The position numbers and the translations under genes were made by a program. This document shows, piece by piece, positions 21,640 to 36,264 of a stretch of 64,000 nt of DNA (within the stretch, counting starts at the first letter, position 1; every line of letters begins with the position of its first letter). The notes beneath the pieces were generated by a model. The model worked only from the letters and a program-made list of their open reading frames with translations, did no database searches and was not told where the DNA came from. This stretch comes from Arthonia radiata (taxonomy: Eukaryota > Ascomycota > Arthoniomycetes > Arthoniales > Arthoniaceae): NCBI GenBank assembly GCA_002989075.1, contig PSQN01000005.1, positions 930,001-994,000 of the forward strand, read 5' to 3'.

Positions 21640-24600
21640 CTTAGAGGTTAACCCAGTATAACCGAGTATAGTCGAGACTCTATACATACATTAAAATAAA
21701 TAATATTAAAATTAATTAATAGCTAGTGCTAATAAGTATTGTATTCGAAGAGAACGAGTAAGAAACTAAGTATGCGACGGTAGTCGCTTTATATCCGCCG
21801 TACAAGTAGAATACAGAGCGTAGCAAAATATAGCTAACGTCGAAGAAGACTAGAACCCTTATATAAGATCTAGCGACAATAATAAGTAAGAGAGCTTATA
21901 AGCCGGCAAACAGACGCCGAGTAGATTGTAAACTAGAGAGAACGATAGTCTAAACTAAAATAATAACAACGACAAAGGGGCTTACTAAGGCTCTAACCGC
22001 AAAGAATCTCTCTTTAGCGCCTTTTTAAGCGTTAAGGTACGAAAGCTAAAATAAGAACTACTAGTATAGCAGTAGTAGTATACTATTAAGAAGCTTAAGC
22101 TTAAAAAGCAAATACTTAAAGTTAAGCTTTAGTTTATCTGTAATTTAGAAGCTAGTAGTAAGCGGCTATAGAGCGATTTAAGCCTTTAAAGTTAGATTAA
22201 TAAGCTTCTTAAGAAAGAGGTATTTAAGCTTAAGAGAGCTATAAGCTCTATAGACACTTAATAAACTTAAACTATTAAGAAAAGATTTTAGATAGCTAAC
22301 GTATTAAACCTTAATAACGTTTATATTATTATTTAGTACATTTAAAGACACTCTAGAGACCTAGCGGATAGATAGTAAACTTACGTTAAAGAGAATAAAA
22401 AGAAGACGTCGCTCTACGTATAGGCGTACTTTAAAAGATAGGTAATAGACTATATCGTCGACCTAGCTATAGCTACTATAGCTAACATAAAAAAGTTCTT
22501 TATATTAATATAGAGTTTAATATAGAAGCTTAAGGACCTTTTAAGCTTTTTATAGAATAAAGAAACTAAGTTACTAAGTAGTAAGATACCGGACCTAAAT
22601 TAGGCTGTATTTTACTATATATACTTATCTTTATAGATTAAAGTAAAGCTAATTTAGTAAGATCTTTTAGAGAACCTACTTAAAGATATAAATAAGCTTC
22701 TAAAGAAAGTTTATTAATATATAAATATTAATTATAGTATATTGTAGGACGCCTGCAACATTAATATAAACTAAAATCGCTCTGGTAGCGGATTAGATAT
22801 AAACTATAGTAGTTATAACGCTGGAGTATTTCTATAGGGGTCGGGCTATAGACAAGACAGTTTATATCGAAAATAAGGTAACTTACTAGTCTAATAAAGA
22901 GATAATAGCTCTACCGTATAAAGGCAACTAAGGTTAATATATAGTAAGATAAATATTACCTACTTTATATACAATTAGAAAGGGTATTATACTACTAAAT
23001 ATACTACGTTCTAAACTAATATTAATTTAACGCTAGTTAGACAGAAAAATAATAGACCTCAAGAATAAGTCTCGTGTCTCTAAAGCTTAGGGCTATCGAT
23101 TAACAGTAAGGATAAATTAAAGTTTTAGTATAGCTAAGTAGGTCGCTATAAGAGGTCCTAGCGCTAATAGATTCTAGTATAAAGATTAACCTTATTAATT
23201 ATTGTATTGTACTTAAAAGAGGAGAGCAAAAATTGTATAGAGTAAAGCTCCTGTATACTAAGTTCCTTAATAAAGATAAGCTATAGCTCTATAGCGCGTA
23301 TAACGTAAATATAACTATAAGAGATATATATAGAGAGAAACGGTATTATTAACTCTATTTATATTCGGCTAACTTTATAGGATACAGCCTCGTCTTAGAA
23401 TACCTATAGCTTAAGTAAGTTAAGCTCTAGATTAGCTAGACGATAAGAATAATTTTTTAGAAAAACCTCTCTATACCTAAAGAACGGGTAGCAGAAGCTA
23501 AATCTATTAAGATTATTAGTAAAGACGTAATTTTAGTATATTTATAAAGAGGCGAACAGTACTACTCTGCGATCCTATAGATAGAAGCAGATAAACGTTA
23601 TAAGTATTAAATAGCGGTCCTATTAGACGTTAGTTCGCCGCTAGACTAGACCCCGAATAGCGAGCCTAAGAAAGTAGAAAAGTAAAATAAGCTTCCTTCT
23701 TAGTACACTAAATATAAAGATATCTTTTTTAAAGAACTATCGAGTAAGCTTACGCCGCTTAGTAAGTATACTTATAAGATTAAGCTTAAGAATAGTATAG
23801 AACCTCCGTATAAGCTAATCTACCCTATATTGTAGAATAAGCTAAAGACGCTCTAAAAGTACCTAAATACTATAATTAAGAAAGAATAGATACAACCCTC
23901 TACTAGTCTAGCGGGTACCCTAGTTCTATTTATATCTAAGGTAGATAGATCGTTAAGACTATATATTAACTACCGCGGTTTAAACAATATAACTATAAAG
24001 AATTGCTATATATTGCCGCTAGTCTCTAAGATTTTTAATTATTTATAAGACTTAAAGATATTTATAAAGCTTAATCTTTATAATACCTATTACTGTATCT
24101 ATATCCGTAAAGAAGATAAATAGAAGATAGCGTTTTATACCTAATATAGGCACTATAAATATCTAGTAATACCTTTTAGACTAGTAAACGCTTCTACTAC
24201 GTTCTAGATATATATCTATAAAGCTATAGGTAATCTTATTAATACTGTATATATTGTTTATATAGATAATATCTTAATTTTCTTTAAAGACGAGGAAAGC
24301 TATAAAGGCTATATTAAAGAAGTTCTATAAAGGCTTCGTAAATAGAGTTTATTTATAAAGCTGTCTAAGTATTAATTTTATACTACTAAGGTTTCTTTCC
24401 TAGGGTTTACTATAAGAGTCAATAGTATCGAAATAGATCTAGAAAGGGTACAGACTATAGCTAAATAGCTAGTCTCTATTACTATAAAGCAGATTCTGTC
24501 CTTTTTAGGATTTATAAACTTCTATCGGCGATTTATCTATAGATTTAGCCGTATTGTAGCGCTAATAAATATACTAACGAAAGACGTTAAGTTTGTTTAG

Positions 24601-26900
24601 AGCAAAGCTTAATAAAAAGCTTTTAAATCGCTAAAGTAAGCCTTTATAAATATACTAGAGCTAACGTACTTTAACCCGATACTATCGATTATTTTAATAA
24701 CTAATGTATTAGACTTTATATTAGTAGGTATCTTACTTTAGCTAAGGGAAGATAGCCGATTAATATTGCCGTTAAATATTAACTTAGACTTATCTATACT
24801 AGATATAATAGACACCGCCCAGACTAGTACTAATAATAAGGTAAATATATATCTATATCCAATAGCGTTCTTTTTAAAGAAATTTATAAACGCTAAGCTA
24901 AGATATAATACCTATAATAAAGAGCTTATAGTAATATAGACTAGCTTTAAGTACTAGCGCTATTACCTTATTAATATATAGTACTTAGTAAAGGTCGTAA
25001 TAGACTACAATAATCTATAATATTTTATAACAATAAAAGTATTGTCTCGCTAATAGACGCGCTAGACAGAAAACCTGTTAGTATTTAACTTTAAAATACT
25101 ATACTGTACGGGTAGCAAGAATCTAGTAGATACGCTATTACGCTGTCTAGATTATAAGAACCTATATAGAATAAAGAAAGATAACGCTAATAAGATATTA
25201 CTGAGCCTATAGTAGAAGCTTAGGAGAGATACTACTTTACCTAGTATTAGAGAGAAGCCCTCTAGCCTAGAAGAAGGTATAATGACTACCTTAATTATAT
25301 TACTTAAAGATTAGTTTAAATACTATTAGTAGTTTAGCTACCGACCTAAAATTCTAAACGCGACTATAGCCTAAGTTAGAGGTAAATTAGAGTTAAATAT
25401 AGACCTTATATAAGATATCTAGGAGCAAGAAACGTATCTATCTTTCTTTACTAATATAGAGTCTTTTCTAGTAGCTCTTGTATTATAAGTTAAGATAGTT
25501 ATAGCTACCGCTCTTAAAATAGCTTATAATAATACTTCTTAAGGTCTTGCGGCCTTAATTCTAGAAGCCTAACAAGAGGACGCCTTTATAAAGCAGAAAG
25601 TATTAGGGTTAATATTATTAACTAGAACTAAAAGTTAGTAGAGTAACGAAATAGTAGCAGATTGCCGTTAAGCCGGTATAAGAAAGCGTTGTATAAGTTA
25701 AATTGACTTAGATACCCTAATAGAGCCTAACTTAAACTCTAAGTCTCTAAAGTATATAGAATAGTTAGTTAATAGCTATAGGTTATTACGTTAAGATAGT
25801 AAAATTTAGATACTAGAATGCTCTATATTAAAGCTTAAAACTATAAGTAGAAATTATAATAATAAGCTTACTAGCTACTTTAAGATCGAGAAGACTCTTA
25901 AAATTTTAAGACGTAAATATACATAGGAAAAGATAGTAACGTATATTAAGAACTTTATTACTAAATATAATATATACTAATAGATAGCTGTAAAGAGGTA
26001 TAAACTATATAGCAAAATAGTAGCGATGCTAGTTCCGATTAGCTCCTTTAAGGACCTATCTTTAGACTTTATTATTAAACTACCAATAGTTCTTTTAAAG
26101 AATAGAGACATTATTAATTTAATTCTTGTAGTTGTAGACCGCTTCTCTAAGTTTATAGCCTATATTCTAGTTAGTAAAACTATAGATACTATAGAGCTAG
26201 CGAAAGTACTTTATAAACACTAGGTAAAAACGTTAGGATTCCTAAGAAGCCTCTTGTCTGATAAAGGATCTATATCTACTAGCTTATATTAGAGCACCTT
26301 TTACTAGTATTTAGCTGTAATATAAAGATTAAGTATAGCGTTTTACTCTTAAACTAATAGCTAAACCGAGCGCTAGAACTAGAAGCTTAAAAACTACCTA
26401 TATATTTATATCTCTTAGAATTAAGATAATTAGTATAAGTATCTAAAAAAAGCTACTTTTGCGTACAATTTAAAAGTTTATTTATTAACAAAAATTTTAC
26501 CGATTAAATATACGTTCGATTGCGTTATAGACGTACTAAACGGCGCGCTACCGCTAAATTAGTACTATACTATAGTTAAGCTAGAGATATAACTTCTAGC
26601 TATTACTACTAATCTTTATTATAGATTTTGCCTCGACGAAGACGCGAATACAAGTATAAGCATATATAAGCAAGAGTAGCAAGTATATAGAGGCTCGCTG
26701 CGCAATTACGCGTCGACAGAGTATTATAGGAGGCGTAGTTGCGCGACATATACAAGGTACACGCGTCGCGCGTAACACGCGTACGACAGGAGAAACTAGA
26801 GGCAATATACTTTAATTCCGGAGTAAAAATACTTAGAACCAAAAGAACGGTACTTAGAAACCTTATAGTACCGTAGAATATATCTAGAGCGCTCTTATAA
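21640..26900 (+). mobile_element. Ty3/Gypsy-type retrotransposon relic 1
   Basis: Decayed gag lies near 21.8-22.7 kb and a protease-like segment near 23.15 kb. Reverse transcriptase spans about 23.8-24.5 kb, with YIDNIL in place of the Y-D-D box at about 24.26 kb, followed by LGFTI and a FLGFINFYRRFI block. RNase H is near 24.9 kb. An integrase core is near 26.03-26.22 kb, containing DLSLDFIIKLP and VVDRFSKFIAY. Almost every frame is interrupted. No LTR pair was found by eye, so the limits are approximate. It is the most heavily RIP-mutated element here. Confidence 0.8.
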
Positions 26901-26999
26901 AACTATAGAGCGCCTACTAGCTAAACCTTACTAAGGTTATTTAGAACCTTAAAGATACGCTTATATATAAGAAGTGTATAAGTAGCGGAAGAAGAGCGT

Positions 27000-29339
27000 T
27001 AAACGCAGTAGAGCGCCGGCTCTAGAATATCGAGAAGGTACTAATAGGTCCTTCTACGCAGCTTATATAGGCTATAGTCGCGACGCAGGCCTTAAGCAAG
27101 AAACGCGTACGTGCGTCTCCTTTAAACCGGCCGACTATATAGATTTAAGTCGAAAAAGCTAAATAGATAGAAAGCTAGAAGCTCCTCAAGAAAATTTAGA
27201 AATCGATTTCGACCGTAGCTACAGTTCGAACCCTTTAAAGTAGCACAGTTAAGGTCGCTCTTCTAAGCGTATAAGCTGCGCTATAGGCGTAGAGTATAGT
27301 TGCTACGTTAGACTTAAAGATTCTACGTTAGGACTTCCTTGTTGAGGTGCTAAGTGTCTCTTTTGCGACGCTGGTCGGCTATATAGGCGAAGAGGTAAAC
27401 GCGGCCCTACAAAGGGCTATTAAGAGGAGCTCGGTAAGCGTAGTAGGGCGCCTACAGGTTACACAAGCCTTTTAGCTATACGCGCTATACAGGGAGAGCG
27501 TACGATAAGCGCGAGATAGAAGCGAGCGGAGAAGAGATAAGATATATAGATTGCTAATCGTTAGGCTGTCTATTTAAGCTATGTAGCACAAAATAGTTTA
27601 AAAAGGGCTTATCTTTAATGTACGGCTTTATAACGTAAGGATCTTAAATTAGAGCGTTTAAGTCTAATACTGCTTTAAATATTAACAGTAGAGCTACTAC
27701 TAATTAGCCTGCTATTAAGCGGCGCGCTATAGCTAGTATGCAGGAGCGTATAATACTTGTACGTATAGCGTAGATAGGGTATCTTACGCAAACTATAGTA
27801 AAAACTACAGGGCCTAGCAGCGTAGAGAATACTATATATTTTAGATATACTCTAAAGAAATTTAGGCGCAGCGGGCTAGTCTAGCTACGTAGTTGTAGTG
27901 TATCCGATACGTAGCCGGACCGTAGATAGATGCCGAGAGCTTTACCCTTTAAGTTAGTAAAAGCAAGACAGCTTCTTAGCTTAAGCCGGCCCGCCGCGCT
28001 AAAAGGCCAAACTTTGTCGCCTTAGCGGTAAGAGACTTCTTTTAAGGACTCTTACCGTTTAAAAGCTAAATCGCGTAGCTCGGAGAAGAAGCCTAGCTTA
28101 TAGAGATAGAGATCGATTAAGGTAAACTATAACGGAACACTAAATTATTTAGTATAATTATAGAAACTCGAACGGCAGGGCTACGCGTCCCTTCTTCGAC
28201 TCGCTTAAGGATAGTATAATAATTGTACTTTAAGAGCCTGCTTAGAATACTTATACCTCTTTAATTTACTATCTACGACCGTACCGGCTTAAGTTCGACC
28301 CGAGCCCTTCTATAAAGGTAGCCTTTCTAGTTAATAGAAGGCTTACGAAAACGAGCGTTACCTTCTTACAGTTTAGACTATACGTAGCCTACCTTACCTA
28401 TTAACTGGGCGGGAGGACCTTTAGTATAGTTAACGTATATAATCTACGAGGAAGTAGCGGTATTCTTACAACACTAAGGCCTATTTAGAAGGCTCTTTAA
28501 GACGCCGAAGGGGAGTATATATTGCTTAGAAACTTTAACCTCTACAATTCTCTCTGGAGAGGATCTATAGCTACAAGTAAAGCGGACGCAAAGATTCTAC
28601 GCAATATGTACGCAGAATATAAGCTTTACCTACTAACTCTATATTTAGACCTAACCTAAAGGCGAGGTTAGTCGTTATCTATAATTAATCTTATCTTTAC
28701 GTTGGAAGGCGTAAGGAGAAATATCTTCTTTTATAGCCTCTACTTAGAGTAGGCCCTTACTCAGAACTATATTTTAATTAACTTATAGTTAATAGGTGTA
28801 TCTAAAGAGTATAAGGGCTGTACGCGGCTTATACTTAATATACTTAATCTTAATAGCCTTACTAAGGCTCTTAGTAATATACGCTAGTACGAAGAAGACT
28901 ACCCTCTCGAGGTCCTCCGATCTCGGCTAGCGAACCTACTTCTAGAGTACTGTCGACTAGCACGCCCGAGTAACTAAGCAAGGCCGAACTAGTTCTCTGA
29001 GGCGAGCAAGCTAATTATACGCACAAAGTAGGTAAAGAAGGAGTATTACGCATACTACTCGCCGTCTACAAAGCGTAATTTTTAACATTAGTTAAACCTA
29101 CTAAAGAGAAAACTTTATTAGAATAATTAAGAGCGGTAGCGTTAGTTTATATAAGGCTATATTGAATTAGCTTAGTATAGGAAAAGCCTATAGAGAATGT
29201 TACGGTAGAGTAGAGGAAAGGGGGAGGGTCCGACTAAGGTCTCTCCGCTATATAACCTGTCTAATAGAGAGCTTGTTAGTTTCCTTAAGGACAAGGTTAT
29301 AGTTCTATTTTAGAAGTTCTTTCTATTCGTACCGCCAAC
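27000..29339 (+). mobile_element. LINE 2 (Tad1-like), 5' part: ORF1 and endonuclease
   Basis: An endonuclease domain runs about 28.15-28.9 kb: FSIVNVYNLRG, LRNFNLYNSLW, LYLDLTQRRGQSSSIINLIF. It is followed by the linker leading to a reverse transcriptase. The reading stops at 29339, where a complete LTR retrotransposon is inserted, and resumes at 36265. The start of the element is not clear. Confidence 0.78.
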
Positions 29340-29621
29340 TGTTATAAACCCGTCCTAGGCCCTCTAAGCGCTGGGTCTCCGAGCGCTTAACGTATTATTG
29401 CAATTTCCGACCAACGTTCCCAACACATCTTAACCGCACTATTGCCCCTAGCTTTCCTATTTCTATTTTAGCGCATTTATTAGGTAATTTAGATTCTCTT
29501 AATATATATAGGGGCATTGCCCGACCTCTTATTCTTGTTCTGTATCTAATCCTCTTTATATTTATAATTGAATAGAGCTCTTAGTATTGCGTCTCTGCTG
29601 TTATTAATTCGCCCTCTTATA
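29340..29621 (+). repeat. 5' LTR of the nested Ty3-type element
   Basis: 282 bp, starting TGTTATAAACCCG and ending CGCCCTCTTATA (RIP-altered from the usual CA end). It aligns end to end without gaps to 35983-36264, with differences mostly C/T and G/A. Confidence 0.95.
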
Positions 29622-32600
29622 CTAGGATTAGATTAAAATTACCGCAGCGGCCACTACATTCTATTATACACAATCTCAATAGCAATTAGTCCTTCTTATT
29701 ATTTATTGTTTAGTCGTTCTTAATCCTTAGCTCTAGTCTATACCTATGGTATAGGACTATTATATTAACCCTCCTTCTAAGGCTATACTAAGTTATATAG
29801 GCCTTTTAGTCTTATTAAGCACTTCTAAGTTATACTTTCTTTGCCTAAGTTCCGTAGAGTGCTTCGCACACCTTCTTATAAGGGTTCTAAGTTCTAGTCC
29901 TACGTTCTAAATCTTAGTTGTACTACGGTATAAATTATCTTCTACTATACCTCTCCCCTCCGAACAGTCCTCTAAAGAAGCTGTTTATGTTAATACGCTC
30001 TAAAGCGCTAAAGACTATCTCTAATCTCTAGGCGGCGATACTACGGCAGCCGCGCAAGAGTTAAAACGTTAGTTTGACGCAGCTCTCCGACAATATATAC
30101 AGTTTAAGATATACTAGACCGAGACTAGACTAAGGGAGCTTGTAGAGGCTGTTAGCTAGCTTTAAGCAACCTGTTTAAGTTTTATAGACCGAGAATCTTT
30201 CCGTTCTAAATAGAAAACTGTCGTAAATATACCTTAGACCGATCTTCCTTATAGTCTCTACGGAACGTATAATTCTTCCTCTTCTATGTCTATAAACGAT
30301 ACTTACGCCCAAGAGTTAACCCCTTCTAATGTTACTAACTAAGCCTCTAATATAGCTATACGTTTATAGTTACTACCCGCTATACCTTAACTACCTACCT
30401 TTAAGTCCGAGTGCGCAGCTAATCCTAAGAAATTCGATGGTCGCCAGCCCTAGAAGTACCAAGAGTTTGTTAATGCTCTTTAAATTAAGCTTATTACTAA
30501 TTATAATTAATACTCTTCTAAAGAATCCTGCATTGGTTACGGGCTGTCGATGCTAAAAGGTCCTGCCCTTTTATATTTCCAACAGTTTATTTCTAATCTT
30601 GTTAACCGTACCTAAGTCAGTTACCTTTGTATCTTTAATAACTTTCTTAGCCTCTTGTATCGACGTTTCGGCGATCTGACGCGTACTTAGGACGCACGCC
30701 AATCCCTTATATTCCTCCGCCAGAAGAATAAATCTATCATCGAACACCTTTCTACTTTCTAGGAGCTTGTTAACGATAGCTAAATTGTCGATTAAGGCCT
30801 GCTTAAACAACTGCTTATAAACAGCCTAAGCAACGAAGCTTTTAAGAACGTTCGCTATCTTATCTACTATTCTTATAAGCTTAAGCAGCTTATACAAGAA
30901 CTTACTACTATTATCCACTAAGCTAGCGCAGATCGTCGTTACCGCGCTATATAGTCTAACGAAAATAACCCCTCTGGTCCTAGATTAGCTTCTATTTACC
31001 GTCCGAATTCCAATGTTCTCTGTTTAAGTAACGGTAACTAGACTAATAAGAGCCGTACCGTTCGTTAGGTCTAGTTAACCCTCGTTAAAGCTAACTAGGG
31101 TAATAGTATATACAATTACTACGGTTCTACTTTTATATATCTTAACGACAAAGGTCGACTTACTCCCGCTAAGCGAACGCGTCGATAAGAATAAGGCCTC
31201 TGCCTTATTTATAGTTCCGACCATTACTACCGCAATAAGTGTCCCTGTACTCGCCCTACCAACCTTAATTAATTAGGCGAGCTTAATAGTCAAGAGATCT
31301 CTGTTTCTCAGCTAGAGCCCAAAAACAAGTTACCTTCTAACTCGGAAAATGTCTAGTCTCTATACAAAGGCGCGTATAGAGACGTCCCCCACTTATTTCT
31401 TTAAATCTACCCTTTCGAGTTCTATTAACTAAAGCTAAAAACATTCTTTTAGATAATAAGAGGGGTTTTAATCTCGCTTATACTAATATTTAGGCCCGCA
31501 TTAACTGTTAAGTTTAGATAGAGAATACACTTTGTTCTATTTCTATCTTCCTTGATTCTAAATATTTATCCGTTAGATTTATTAATTTAAAGTTTACGCA
31601 ACGTTAAGGCTTTCTAATCCGCCGTCTCTATAAGTTCTATATATTAACAAACTTTAAGGATAATGCTTAGATCTATACTTAGGTTACCTATACTATCTAC
31701 ATTACCTTGTAGATAGGCTCTTATATTAAAAGGTCTTGCTACCTTATTATTACCAACCTCCCTAATAAACTTATTTTTCTTAGCCTTCTATAGCTAAGAA
31801 ACTATAACGTTACCTAGTAGTTTGGCTAGAATACCCTCCGTTTCGATTCTAATTTCTGTTTTTAGCATTGCGGTATTCTATCTACCGGCACTACAATTTA
31901 TATTATTTCCGATGGTCCCTATAGCTATAAAGAAGAGCTATACGCCCCTAGTTCTGCTAATTTAGAGCAGATTAACTCTATTGCAAAGAAGTATAGATTA
32001 AGAGTTTGAAAGACGTTAGAGCCCAAACTTAAGAAAAAGAAAGCTAAGCGGTAAAAGCTTATCTTAGCCCCTTTACCTCCAACCGCCAGCAATTCTAGTC
32101 CGTTAAGTGCTTCTAAGCAGCTTAAGCCGTTAGTTCCTTGTTTCTTAGCTACTCTTAAGCAAGCTAAGCTAAATTTTAAGTCTACAGTTACGTTAGTATA
32201 GACTGCTTTAGTCTAAAGGTTGCGTATCTACGCTCAAGCTGCGTTAGTGTAGCCTATCTCTAGAGTCTTAGTTCCGTTAAGCGCTACCAAGCGGCTTGCC
32301 CCTCCAGTTTCTAGCTCTATAGCTGCTAGGCTGCAGACTGTTCTCCCTTTCAAGTTATCGGCTGCTCGTAAGCAGGCTATTCCGAATTCTAAGTCCGCAG
32401 CTGCTTCCTAGCAGGCTGCTTGTCTGTTAACTGCTTCTAAGCAGGTTAACTTACCCCTGTCGACGTTACGCTACTACATTCTCTACGTAGGTGCCGCTCT
32501 ATTTACGTTACTAGCCTGCAAAGGGTATTAAATATATTCTATGTTAGTTAAACAGATTTAAGCTCTCGCAGACAAACCTCTATAGTTACAGTCTAGTTCT

Positions 32601-35600
32601 AATTAAGAAGACACCGATTGGTCCCGCTTGCTAACAGAGTTGCAAGCCTTTCGCAAAGTATTCTCTAAAAAAGCCGCGAAAACCCTTCCACTACACTATT
32701 AATATAATTATAAAATTAAGCTTAAGCTCGGTTTAGAACTACCTTACGGCCCTCTTTACTTCTATAGTTAATCCGAAGCAAAGGCGTTGCTTTAATAGCT
32801 TAAGAAAAACCTCGATTCTAGCTTTATTCGCGCTAGTTATAGTTTAGCCGCGTTTTTAGTCTTATTCGTCTAGAAACTAAATAGCGATCTTTAAGTTTGT
32901 ATTAATTATAGAGGCTTAAACGCTCTATTAATTAAATTTAAGTATTCTCTCCTATTAATCTATAAAACTCTCAATCGACTATCTAAGGCTAAGTACTATA
33001 CAAAGCTTAATATTATCTCTACGTTTAACCGTATCCGTATAAAAGAAGGCGAAGAATAGAAAACCACCTTTTAAACACGCTACAGTCTTTTTAAGTCTCT
33101 TGTCCTACCGTTTAGCCTTTATAATAGCCCGGCAACGTTCTAGTACTATATCAATAATACTCTAAGAGAGCATCTTAATAACTTTTATACCGCTTATCTA
33201 GATAATGTCCTAATTTACTCTTAAGACAAGAAATTCTATTAGAAACACATTAAGTAAGTTTTAAAGAAGCTTAACAAGGCCGGCTTACAATACAACCTTA
33301 AGAAGTATAAATTCGTAGTTTAGGAAACTAAGTACTTAAGACTTATTATTACTACCAAGGGCATTCAAATAGATCTTAAGAAGATTAAGACCTTTGGTTA
33401 ACTAGCTTCAACTCCGTTCTATTAAAGACATTTAAAGTTTCTTAGGTCTTGCTAACTTCTATCGTCGTTTTATTCTTAGATTTTTAAGAATCGCTGCTCT
33501 ACTTACTAAGCTTACGCGCAAAGGTAAAATATTCTTTTAGTCTTTATAATGTTAGTCTGCGTTCGAGAAACTTAAGTTAATGTTTACTAAAAATTCTGTT
33601 CTTGCCCATTTCGATCTAGAAAAATTAATTATCGTTAAAATAGATTCTTTAGATTAGGTCAATGCTAAAGTACTATCTTAGTACGACGACAACGGTGTTC
33701 TCTACCTCGTCGCATTCTTCTCCCGAAAGATGTTGCCTGCTGAGTACAATTATAAGATCTACGACAAAGAATTGTTAGCGATTATTAAGTCTTTTGAAGA
33801 ATAGTAACTAGAGCTTAAGGACTTACTATATCTAATCTAGGTAATTACTGATTATAAAAACCTAGAGTAGTTTATAATTACTAAGAATCTCTCCCGTCGT
33901 TAAGCCCGCTAGGCTAAATTTCTATCTCGTTTTAATTTCTAGTTGGCCTATCGTTCTAGTAAAAAAGATAAAAAGTCTGATAGTCTTACTCATCAATCTA
34001 GTAATCTCTCTAAGAAAGAGGGAGATATAGCTCTAGACCCAAGAACAGCTTACCAACAACAGATACTTATTAAGCTACAGTACACGCGCAATTTGAAAGT
34101 TATTAACAAACCTCTGAACTACGGTAGCCCTAGTCCTATTCCAGCTCCAGTCAACGCTCTCCGTCGATCTCTAAGAAATTATCAGTTAAGTTCTTAGTCG
34201 CAGTCCCGGTCTACACCTCCTTAGTTAAGCCGTTAAGCGGCTCTAATCCCTAGTTAAAGTTAGCGTTTAAGTCTAAGTTCCGCTCCCGCTTCGAGTATTC
34301 TAGAAATCTATGTCTAGTCTCCAATACCCGTTCCTTAAATTTCGATAAATAGTCTAAGTCCGCCGCTTCCTAGCGATCCTCTAGTTCCTGTTCCTTAGTT
34401 AACTGCCTTCAATCTCGAAGAACAAGATTCCGAGATTATACAGCTCTAGACTAACTCCCGTCGAAATAATCGTTGGTACAAACAACTTCTCCGTAATCTT
34501 AAGCTTCCCGGTACTATCTGCTGTAAAGATATCGATCTCTCTATCTGTTCTATTTAAGGCGATATCGTTTACTACTACGATTGTTAAATGGTCCTAAACA
34601 ACAACAAGCTTCGTCTATACTTGCTAGAAAGTACTTATACCTGTCCTACCTCCGGTTATCTTAGTTCCGCCTAGCTTTCGAGTCTCCTCCGTTGTTCTTT
34701 CTGGTAGCCTAGCATCTACCTAGCGGTCAAGCGTTTTGTACGCAATTACTATATCTATATTTAAACCAAGCTATTGCTTTAACGATAGTATAGTTGGCTC
34801 CACCCCCTTTTAGTTTTTTAACAACGATAGAAAGACATTTCTATAAATTTTATCGTTTAGCTTCCTAGTTCTTGCCCCTTGTCTAGCTTATCCGAGGTTT
34901 ATAACTGCTTAGTAGTCGTTAACAGACTTACTAAGATAAAACACTTTATTTTCTGCGAGAATATATTAGTAGAAGCTGTCGCAGATCTCTTCCTAACCTA
35001 TATTTTTAAGCTTTACGGTCTTTTAAGTTCTATTGTGTCTAATCGAGACACATAGTTTGTCTCTACCTTCTAGCGCCGACTAACCTAGCGTTTAGAATTG
35101 GTTAACAAGTTTTCTACAGCGTACTATCTCCAGACTGATAGTTAAACAGAGAACGCTAATAATAATCTTAAACGTTATCTCTGTGTCTACGTTAATTATC
35201 TATAAAACGACTAGGCTACCTAGCTTCCAATAGCTAAGTTTGCTGCCAATAATTACTAAAGCGCTATAACTAGCTACACTCCGTTTTTTATAAACTTAGG
35301 CTATTACCTTTGTATATCTTTTAAACCTTCTTATACTTCTTAAGGTAATTTATCCTTAAGTTAGCTCCGCGATTAAGTCTCCACCGACAAGTTTGCTGTT
35401 AAGATAAACTAAATCGTTAATAAATATCGTAAACTTATAGAATTCGCTTAATATAAGTAAGAAGAATACGCAAACCGCTCCTGCAATCTATATCCTCGGT
35501 ACTAAGTTAGTAACCGTATTTTTATTAGTATTAAAGACCTTAGTACTACACGCCCCAGCAAGAAGCTGTTACGCTCCTAGAAAGGCCCCTTCGTTTTAAA

Positions 35601-35982
35601 GAAGGTTGTTAGTCCCTACGCTTACCGTCTGTCTCTTCTACCGACAATACAGTATTATCCAGTTTTTTATCCGTCTAAGCTCCGACTAGCACCTACCGAT
35701 CCGCTTCCTGATTAATACATCGAACTACGTCCGTCAATCGTTGCTAAAGATAGCGAACAGAAGTAGTACGTTAAGGATATCCTTAACTCTCGTCTCCGCC
35801 GTAGTATGCTCCAGTATTTGGTTTACTAGGATATCGACGAGCAAACCTAAGAACTATAAATGCTTGTCGACGAGCTCGAAGCCGTAGCCCAATTTTATAT
35901 TAAGTATCCTCAACGTCTCGGTCCTATTAAATTAATACCCTAGTTAGCTTGTAGATACTCGCCTTTGTTAAGAGAGACCTAC

Positions 35983-36264
35983 TGTTATAAACCCGTTCTA
36001 GACCCTCCGAGCGCTGGGTCTCCGAGCGCTTAGCGCATTATTGTAATTTCCGACTAACGTTCCCGACACATCTTAACCGCACTATTGCCCCTAGCTTTCC
36101 TGTTTCTAGTTCAGCGTATCTATTAGGTAATTTAAATCCTCTTAATATATATAGAGGCATCGCCCGATCTCTTGTTCTTGTTCTGTATCTAATTCTCTTT
36201 GTATCTACAATTAAATAGAGCTCTTAACATTGCGCCCCTGCTATTATTAGTTCGCCCTCTTATA
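35983..36264 (+). repeat. 3' LTR of the nested Ty3-type element
   Basis: 282 bp, colinear with 29340-29621. Flanking bases CCGAC follow directly. The 5' LTR is preceded by CCAAC. Confidence 0.95.

Larger units (their letters stand above)
29340..36264 (+). mobile_element. Complete Ty3/Gypsy-type element nested in LINE 2
   Basis: A 6.9-kb element bounded by 282-bp LTRs and by CCAAC / CCGAC target duplications that differ by one G-to-A change. Gag lies about 30.0-31.2 kb, with a degenerate zinc knuckle at its end (DHYYRNKCPC). Protease-like sequence is near 31.5 kb. Reverse transcriptase is about 32.7-33.4 kb, with YLDNVLIY at about 33.2 kb, followed by RNase H near 33.7 kb. Integrase and C-terminal parts run to about 35.7 kb. 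RIP is lighter than in the surrounding LINE: CA and TG still occur. That fits a later insertion. Confidence 0.92.

Noticed and set aside
26596-26842. Two overlapping minus-strand frames of 69-77 codons in the Ty3-type relic
   Set aside because: They lie antisense to the element's 3' coding relic and have no independent evidence.
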